From contig JAESUZ010005462.1 in the NCBI GenBank assembly GCA_017311185.1, forward strand, positions 4,588,001 to 4,652,000: a stretch of DNA of 64,000 nucleotides, given 5' to 3'. The notes below the pieces were generated by a model, which did not search any database, was not told where the DNA came from, and was given only the letters and a program-made list of their open reading frames with translations. How positions within the stretch are numbered: the stretch's first letter is position 1; each line of letters starts with the position of its first letter. The stretch is from Proteles cristata cristata. Its lineage: Eukaryota; Chordata; Mammalia; Carnivora; Hyaenidae. The position numbers were made by a program, and so were the translations under genes. Below are positions 56,181-64,000 of the stretch, piece after piece.

Positions 56181-57830
56181 AATAATACTGGTAATAGTAC
56201 TTACTGATTTGGGCCAAATTCTGTTCTAAACAGAACCTTATTTTTCTGTTTAGAAAATACCTTAGAAAAAAACTTTATTTTTAAGGCTTAATATTTTATG
56301 TGTTGGACTTCTCTTTTGCCTTAGCTTTTTCGGAAGTTTCTTTTGTACATTGTAGAAGGGATATATTCACTAGCTCTCCTCCCACTCCAGACTCCCATGC
56401 ATTTCGAGATTACTATGGATGCTGTAAGCCTGCCATGCCTTGTTGACTACTGAGTAACTTTCTCCTCCCAGACAAATGCCATCCCCTCTTGTCTGGTAAG
56501 AATTAGCCAATGATAATAATTATCATGACCATTTTACAACTATAATAAAGATACTTCTTGTAGAAGATATTGCCTCTCAAAATTATAGCAGGATAAACTA
56601 TTAAAAAGCACAAACACAAGAAAATGTTGTGGTGAAAAATTAAGACTCACAAGGTAACAATAATATAAATAGTGCTTTACAATACTCTGAACTACTGTTT
56701 AATGTCACCTGTTAGCCATGAAAAGCATACTATGAAAGAGGTTACATTCATGAGCCAGTCAAGGCATATAATGATTACTGGGAACATAAACCCTTAGCCT
56801 CGGATTTTGGTGGCCATCGCTCATTGAAGGGCTCAGTGTGTGCGGTTCAGTTTCATAAGCAATCATGGGTATGGGTAAACATGCTTGACTGATTAATGAT
56901 AACAGCTTTTAAAACACCACAGACATTTCCAGAGCCCAGAAATGTTTATTTTTTATAGTAAATTAACTTCATTTTCTCTCTCATTCCCTCTAAGGAAAAT
57001 GGTGACAAATTTAAATTCAGAGAAGACTGCTACATTGAAGATGGCCATGTGCCACAACCTCTAAATAGACTATGGTTTGGGTTTGCATTTCAGCTAGAGG
57101 ATGGTGGGAGGGAGGAAGCTTAAGAGCAGGGAAAGGAAAAGGAAACCCACACTGAGCACTGTACCAGTGCTGAGCCAATTGCCTTGCATACAGAAGGACC
57201 TTGATAAATATTTTATATTTACCAAAAAACAGTAATACTCAAAACTGTAATAATTTATCATATAATACATGTTAAATGCTTATGATGGACAAAGAGAAAG
57301 AAATAAATAAGGAACATGTGCTTTGTGTACTACAATACTGGGAAACAGAAAACATATCTCCAATAGGCACATTAGAAAACCAAAAGTTAGAGTGGTCTAC
57401 TTTCCCACGGTAATACAGGGCAAAAACCAAGATAAAAGCATGAGTCTTTTTTACTTCAAAGCCCACCTTCCATCTATTTATGTTTACCTTTACTGCCTCC
57501 AGTGATGAGAGAGAGTATCTAGTTTGTTTACATTAATTATTCTGGCCACTTATATACTAATATATTTGTTACCTCTCAAACATCTATATTGCACTAGGCA
57601 TCCTAGTCATGGCATCATAACTGTTATGGCTTCTTTCATGTTACCATTATTCTGGTAATTCTTACCAGTTCATATTGGTCAGAAGAGAGATGCTCTCAAA
57701 GGGCACATCCTTCTGAGGGATAGCTTTCCAGGCTTCTAAGGATCATAGCTCTGTGATTCAGAAATGTGCTTAGACCTTACCATGAGCTGAAGCAGGAGGA
57801 AAAACGTAGATTGTTGTGACTATCACTTAA
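56181..57830. other. Unique sequence
   Basis: No SINE or L1 for 1.65 kb; possible MIR/L2 trace at 57150-57215. No gene supported. Confidence 0.5.
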
Positions 57831-57844
57831 AAACGATGAGCTGA

Positions 57845-58062
57845 GGGGCACCTGGGTGGCTTAGTTGGTGAAGTGTCCGACTTTGGCTCAGGTCATGATC
57901 TCACAGCTCATGGGTTCAAGCCCCGCATCAGTCTGTGTGCTGACAGCTCAGTGCCTGGAGCCTTCTAAGGATTTTGTGTTTTCATCTCTCTCTGCCCTGC
58001 CCCTTCTCACATTCTCTCTCTCTCTCTTTCTCAAAAATAAATAAACATTAAAAAAATTTTTT
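57845..58062 (+). mobile_element. CAN SINE, feliform type
   Basis: 'GGGGCACCTGGGTGGCTTAG' head, standard core, AAATAAATAAACATTAAAAA tail. AAACGATGAGCTGA / AAACGAGCTGAAA flank it. Confidence 0.93.
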
Positions 58063-58648
58063 AAACGAGCTGAAATAAAGCTGTGGTTTATAAATCAATT
58101 TCAGAGGACAACTAGACATTTTGGGTTTTCCAGTTTTTAAAAATTTTTGTCACAAGTGAATTTATAATCACACACATGTTTACATATAAAATAGGAAGAT
58201 TTGTGGCATTATATAGGAAGGTGTGCATTATAATCTTCAAGAAAAGAAGACTCGCTGTTCAGGAAAGGTCATTATAAATGTTGGGAAAATTGTGACAATG
58301 GTTCTCCTTTTTTTTCTATATGTTAAAAATAGGCATATAGTTTCTTCATAAAGTGTGAGTATGTTCCACATATAAGTAAGTATGGGGGAGGCCCACAATA
58401 TTTATTTAATTATTCTTCAATAAGTATTTGTTACATGCTCCTTTGTATCAAGAACTATACAAGGTTTCAGGATAACAACTCAGAAAAAAGCTACCTGTGC
58501 CCTTGGGTACCCCAATGTTTAGGCAAAAGAACACAGAAATGAAAACAGAGAAGTAAAATTAACATATGATTTAGTACCAAAATATCAGCAAAATGATATA
58601 AGAAATCAAATTTCAGAACCTTGCTTCCTATTTAAATAAAACAAAAAC
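58063..58648. other. Unique spacer
   Basis: Nothing recognised. Confidence 0.5.
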
Positions 58649-58855
58649 GGATGCCTGGGTGGCTCAGTTGGTTAAATGTCCGGCTTTGGCTCAGGTCATG
58701 ATCTCACGGTTTGTGAGTCTGAGCCCTGAATCCAGCTATGTGCTGGCAGGTCAGAGCCTGGACCCTGCTTTGGATTCTGTGTCTCCCCCTTCTCTGTCCC
58801 TCTCCTGCTCATGCTCTTTCTCTTTCTCTCTCAAAAATAAATTTAAAGAACATAA
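58649..58855 (+). mobile_element. CAN SINE, feliform type
   Basis: 'GGATGCCTGGGTGGCTCAG' head; core 'GCTGGCAGGTCAGAGCC'; tail extends into an AAAC/AAAT-rich stretch to about 58886. Confidence 0.92.
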
Positions 58856-58886
58856 ACAAACAAATAAATAATAAAAACAAACAAAA

Positions 58887-59936
58887 CTCTTGTTCAAGCC
58901 TAGTAAATATCCTTTGAATTAAAAAGTTGTTCTGAAAGAGGCAACACACTTTCTGAAACACTCCAGGCCTTTCTACCATACTGTTTCTGATCATATTGAA
59001 TCTGTGGGGTAAATGGCCATATCCTTTCTCTGAATGTTCTTCATAGTCTACTAGTAAAGTTGTTTCCTCCAAGAAGATTTTATTGATTCCCTAATCTGAA
59101 TATGCTCTATGCTTGCTTTACTACTGTCTTCTAAATAGATCACTGTTTAACCTAAGTCATGGTAACTTTTTCTGATTTTTTGCCTTCAAGAACACATGGC
59201 TCAGGTCAAGGCCATCTGAAATTACCAAAGAGAGGAGAAAGTTCACCTTTCTCCCTTTTCCTGGAGAATTTCTTCCTCTCTTGACAGATAAGCTAATGTT
59301 TCTGAAATTTAGTCAAATAACTGTAGCTCAGGGTATATATGGACTGAGCTACTAACTGAACAGAGGTATCCATAGCTTTCTGGGTGTGCCCTTCTCACTC
59401 AGGCCAGCCTTCAAAAAGATGATACCATCTGTGAAATCCTGGAACAGAGCACTGGGTGTCTGCCCTCCATGAATCTACTTTTTGATCTTAGTATAAAAAA
59501 ATTACATCATGATGTATATAATGACCCTGATCAAGGTTAAACTATACAAAATGGAATGGGTAAAACAGCCAATCTCTGTTTTGGCAGCAATGGAATGTAT
59601 CAGAGAGCTGAGGTTGTGTTTTGCTGCAATAACGCCTCTGAAATCTCAGGCTTACAAGAGAGATTCCTCTTTCACTCCTATTACATCTTTCTTGGCTATA
59701 GCTCATTCTATCCATTCTCTCTCTCAGGACCTAGAATAATTAGCCTTTATCCAAAACAATGTAGGTGTCTCAAAAGAGGAGAAAGTAGGTGACAGGCCAT
59801 GTGCTGGCTTTTTCAGCTTCTCTTGGACATGACACACATCACTCTTGCTCATGTTCATTGTCAAAACAAGTCCATGACTAATGACATTAATGGGTTGAGA
59901 GTATATAATTCCCTCAGAGGGAGAAAACTGTAGTAG
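58887..59936. other. Unique spacer
   Basis: Nothing recognised. Confidence 0.5.
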
Positions 59937-59950
59937 GAGCAATGAATATT

Positions 59951-60160
59951 TAAAATTTTTTAACATTTATTTATTTTTGAGAGACAGAGAATGAGTGGAG
60001 GAGGGGCAGAGAGAGAGAGGAAGACACAGAATTTGAAGCAGGCTCCAGGCTCCAAGCTGTCAGCACAGAGCCTGACGCGGGGCTCAAACCCATGAACTGT
60101 AAGGATCATGATCAGGGCCGAAATCAGATGATCAACCAACTGAGCCATCCAGGTACCCCA
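59951..60160 (-). mobile_element. CAN SINE, last in the window
   Basis: 'TTTAACATTTATTTATTTTT' start, 'CTGTCAGCACAGAGCCTGAC', end 'CTGAGCCATCCAGGTACCCC'. GAGCAATGAATATT at 59937-59950 and 60161-60174, identical. Confidence 0.95.
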
Positions 60161-60269
60161 GAGCAATGAATATTTTAAACAATAATTTCATCTACCACAG
60201 TATGTGAGAAAGATTTAGATATTGTAGCAATCCAGAAAGAACACTAGACCAGCAGTTTCCTATTGAGTT

Positions 60270-60395
60270 TTAGTGAAAATGTGACCATGTCGATTGTCTG
60301 ACTCTAGACTTTAACTGTTTCATCTATAAAATCAGAAGTTTTGTCTACATAGTATCAAGGTCCCTTCCAACTCTGCCACTGAGCCAATAGCCTTG
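60270..60395 (+). mobile_element. MIR-like fragment
   Basis: 'TTTAACTGTTTCATCTATAA', 'AATCAGAAGTTTTGTCTACA', 'TCAAGGTCCCTTCCAACTCT' match the MIR core and 3' part. Confidence 0.55.
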
Positions 60396-63300
60396 CATTA
60401 TGGCTGTTTTTTTTAATCTTATTCAACAGACAAGAGCCAGTACCATTTCTATATTTCACAGATACCTCACCAAGTATGGTACTTGGAAACATATGTTAAA
60501 TAAACAAGTTAAACCCTATGAATAACTTACACATTTGTGCAAATTCATTAGACAATTTTCTGAAAGAAGCTTTCAATGATGGAATGTGGAGAGCACTGAG
60601 AGTCTCAGGAGGTGGTAAAGGAAGAGAAAAAATGAAAATCACAGCACGTGAGTGGGGAGGAAGGCAAGCTGGAAAACCAAGGCTGGGAATACTCCAGTTC
60701 CTGGGTAGTTCCTTTAAGAGCAGTTCTGTGACTGAAAGCATATATTACACACAGTTCTGTATTTACCTATGGCTGAAAATTGCTTAGCTTACTAAATCTA
60801 AAGACAAATATACTTTTAAACTGTTGCAAATAGAGGTTTGGACTTTTTTTCTGTTTCTTATTTTGTATAGGAAAGCTAGGTAAAGAGCACACTCCTAAAC
60901 TGTTGGAATTCAATGATAGGAAATACTGCAGTATTGTATAAAAATTAAATCCTGATTTTACTGTGAAAAGGAAATGATAGTCTTTAAAAACTAACAAAAC
61001 AGTTGATTTGCCAAGAAAATGCTCTCAAGTCAAAGGAATCAGCTAAGGAGAAAAATAGAGCTTTTTTTGGTTCTCATTTACTCTCCTAAATTTAGCACAA
61101 ATACACAGCATTGTTATTTAAATAACTACAAAGCATAATTTGAATTTCACATTTAATCTTCAGCTGGACTGATGGATATTTGTCTCCTACTTACTTACCC
61201 ATATCTTTCTTTCTGCCCACATAATTATAGCTTGGTGAGATCACTTGAGTTTTATTCCTTCTTTCAATAATTGTAGTCCATATTAACTCCTCAATTATTT
61301 TACTTCTTGGTTGTAAGCATACATCAGATGTGTAGATTTACTTTTTATCAATGCAGTGTGTGAAGGTGATCAAAGAATTAGGTGTAACTTGAAATTAAAA
61401 ACAATTAGATCCACAACACAGATAAAATCCATCTAAAATGATAGAGGCTTTTTTTGTAAGCTCAACCAACACCATGCTGCTGAAAAACTAACCCCTTTTC
61501 TTCTTTTTTCCTTAACTAACTTCAACATAATGAGCTGTAAAACTCCAAACGCTGTAGTGAAGATCTGAGAAGTGAAACAGAAAGCAAGTATAAGAGTGAC
61601 AAAGCAGAAGAGTACAGGATCCCCAAAGAATATACTGTTTTCTATGATTCTTTTTTTGGTTTTCAAATACTACTTTCAAAATAGTGATTTGAGCGCTTCA
61701 GAAAAACACAATCAAGGAAAGGGGCTTCTAAATCTTAACTTTTTACCTCCCTTAGAAATCTTATTCGTACATCTCTAGCTGACTCAGGAGATATCACAGA
61801 ACTGCCAAGCCTCTGAACCAGTTGTCCCTGCCCGCCCCTCCCCCCTCCAACCCCTGCTGGCTCTGGTATGTTAGCAAGCAATGCCACCATGTGGGAAATA
61901 ATCGATCCTTATGCCTAATATGTTAAATCAAAAGCATTTTGTAATTTCTCCAACTGTCCAGAATAGTTCTGTTTCCGGTGGTTAAAACTCTTTGTGGGGA
62001 ATACTGAGAATACTTAATAAGCCTATGACATAAAATATGTAATGCCACCAAAAATTTCAAGTGTAACTTCACCATTAAACTTCCAAATCTTGAAGCTTAG
62101 CAGTACCCTTGGTCAGGATGTAATACCCACTGGTCTGCTTTAGGAAGTTGGTACTAGCCTATTAGCATGCAGTTTTCCTTGGAGATGAGCCACCTTCACA
62201 CTGTGCTTGTGTTCCCCTTTTCAGCCTTCCTGTCACTGCTCCGTGTCCACGATCTGGCCTAGGGCGCCTTGGACGGATCTCTTGCCATTTCCTGCATTCA
62301 GCATGAGCACTAATTGAAAATTTGGGTGGCCTTGCTTATTTATTTTCCTGGAATGCAGTGGGTTATATTTTCATGGCATTTTCTCAGCAGTACAGTGTTT
62401 CCATTTCAAACTAGGACAATGAGAAGAAAAGCCAGTCCCCATTAGCACACAGACACACAATAAAAAAATGACTGTACCCCCGGTTTGAATTTGCTGTACT
62501 GCCTTCATAAATTGTAACTAAATATAAGCGATCAGTTTTTTTGTTTATTCATGCAACTGAAAAGACAAGTTTACTTTCTCCTTGAAAAGGAGACTATATG
62601 GTGATGTGCTAAGTTACTGGGAAATATAAAAGATAAATAGGAGGTAACATTAAAAATTACTTGGTAAAATTTAACAACTGACAGCCCATGTCTAAATCTT
62701 CCTAAAATTCACTGGCTCAAATTTTCTCTCAGATTAATAAATGTATATTTTAAAAATCCAAAAAACCTTGCTTCACCATCCTGTAGCACTGGATGTTTCA
62801 TACCGATTACAGCCTGCATGTGTTGCATGAGAATTTTTCTTTAGGAATATGAAGGCGAACGGTGAAACTTTTAATTTTATCAAGATGTTATGCCATGTTG
62901 TTCTAATAATCTACAACTGCTGTAAATTTTGTATTGCCTAACATTCAAAGAGGACTGTATTTCAGTGAATTTGTATAAAAACACAATTTTGGCAACACTT
63001 AAATTTATACACATGGCTTATAGAATTTACACCTCCAAATTGACTTTTGATTTCATCCTGGGTGTGTGCATCTTTCATTTCTGAACTAAGAGTATATAGA
63101 AGGAGTGAATTTCTAACATATGATACCTTTTGCATGAAATATGTTAAAAGAAGGATTTAGGATGATTGGAATATACACAGATGTTAGAATTATTTACTAA
63201 AGACAATTAATTTAATTTAACTCCCTGAAAGTGTGCCAATTGAGGGACAAATACATTTCTAGCTTTGTATCTTTAAAATGGAACTGAGTCTAGATTACTT

Positions 63301-64000
63301 TTTTCATTTCTGCCATTGCTATAAATGATGGGCACACTAATTACACATCAATTAATTCAAAACAGAAAAATGGTAAGACATTTCTTACCAAGGTTGTGAG
63401 CTGAAAGTAAAATCTTAAAAACCATTTGTCCTATTTGGTTTGAGCAACTGATTCGGGAAACTAAAAAGTGTCATCTTTTCATTTTAATCAAGCACTTGAC
63501 AGTATTAAACTGCAATTTTGAGTTACATTTATAAGTTGGAGCTAGCACTAAATTGTTAAAAAATCAAAGACAATCACACATCATATCTTTACATAAAGAG
63601 TAAGTACATACAGGTATCTGACTTCTCAGCTGAACAAACTTTTTAATGTCTTACTATAAACAGGATTTCTTTTCCATACATATTTTGTCTTAAAATTAAA
63701 GATGTTAAAGAGGAAAAAATTCTGCTTGGACTGTGGAAATATTCCTTAGCTAAAGTACTTATTTTGAATTATACATGTGAGCTAAATAACATAATTACAG
63801 TTTTTCATGTGATACTGATTATGTATTTGAAACTCATTATATAAGACATGCTGTGCAATTCACAATGGTCATTTTATATTTATATAGCTCTTTTTAAGCT
63901 ATAAAAGTATTTTTCAACATATATAATTAAGGTTCTTAGTAATTCTCTGAGGCTCACTTGTTTAAAAACCATATTAAACTCAGTAAGAAAAATACTAAAG
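60396..64000. other. Repeat-free 3.6-kb block, possible conserved non-coding DNA
   Basis: No SINE, L1, LTR or microsatellite recognised, in contrast to the preceding 60 kb. Isolated CpGs survive at 62240-62280. TAATTA (63338-63343) and AATTAATT (63350-63357) lie 6 bp apart. No open frame above 90 codons. Function is only a possibility. Confidence 0.45.

Noticed and set aside
1..64000. CRISPR-like regularly spaced repeats
   Set aside because: The recurring 200-bp units are dispersed SINEs with irregular spacing, both orientations and target duplications.

Overview
The window is AT-rich mammalian nuclear DNA from a carnivore, most likely a cat-like (feliform) species. The evidence is about 35 copies of tRNA-Lys-derived carnivore SINEs (CAN SINE/SINEC). 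Most read 'CCTGGGTGGCTCAG...GGGCTCTGTGCTGACAG' and end in a CT-rich stretch followed by AAATAAATAAA. There are also carnivore-type LINE-1 copies of several ages. I found no convincing exon, tRNA or rRNA gene, CRISPR array or bacterial or viral operon. The window looks intergenic or deep-intronic, and its only long open frames belong to LINE-1.

Layout. 1-1.6 kb: old L1 3' end riddled with SINEs. 1.6-5.8 kb: antisense relic of an ERVL-like pol (RT motif near 1.91 kb) plus a MER5-like hAT fossil. 5.78-8.45 kb: one insertion bracketed by a 17-bp target duplication, read as an antisense L1 with a 3' transduction. 9-12.3 kb: SINE cluster in an old L1. 12.3-15.7 kb: repeat-poor. 15.7-20.4 kb: L2, MIR, hAT and old L1 fossils with SINEs. 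20.41-25.99 kb: nearly full-length L1 with 5' UTR, ORF1 and ORF2, disabled and lacking its 3' end. 26.2-34 kb: old L1, SINEs, L2 and a GAAA microsatellite. 34.26-37.6 kb: long antisense old L1. 37.6-45.8 kb: L2, MIR and mostly unique sequence, with an unexplained inverted duplication (41.94/43.12 kb). 45.88-46.66 kb: young 5'-truncated L1 with perfect target duplication. 49.2-49.85 kb: LTR-like insert inside a MER5 fossil. 51.6-54.4 kb: one ancient L2 split by a 5'-inverted (twin-primed) L1, SINEs and a compound microsatellite. 54.8-55.2 kb: MaLR-type LTR. 55.2-64 kb: increasingly repeat-poor, with no recognisable SINE or L1 after 60.16 kb.

How the parts work together. L1 ORF2p-type endonuclease/reverse transcriptase is the expected machinery behind most insertions here, both L1 and SINE; this shows in A-tails, 5' truncations, an inversion, a transduction and many 9-25 bp target duplications. 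The window is therefore a layered record of retrotransposition: L2/MIR/hAT/ERVL first, then old L1, then SINEs, then young L1 and a CpG-rich young SINE subfamily. No local cellular pathway is encoded. Family names are from memory of the repeat families and were not confirmed by database search; element ends are approximate unless a target duplication is given.
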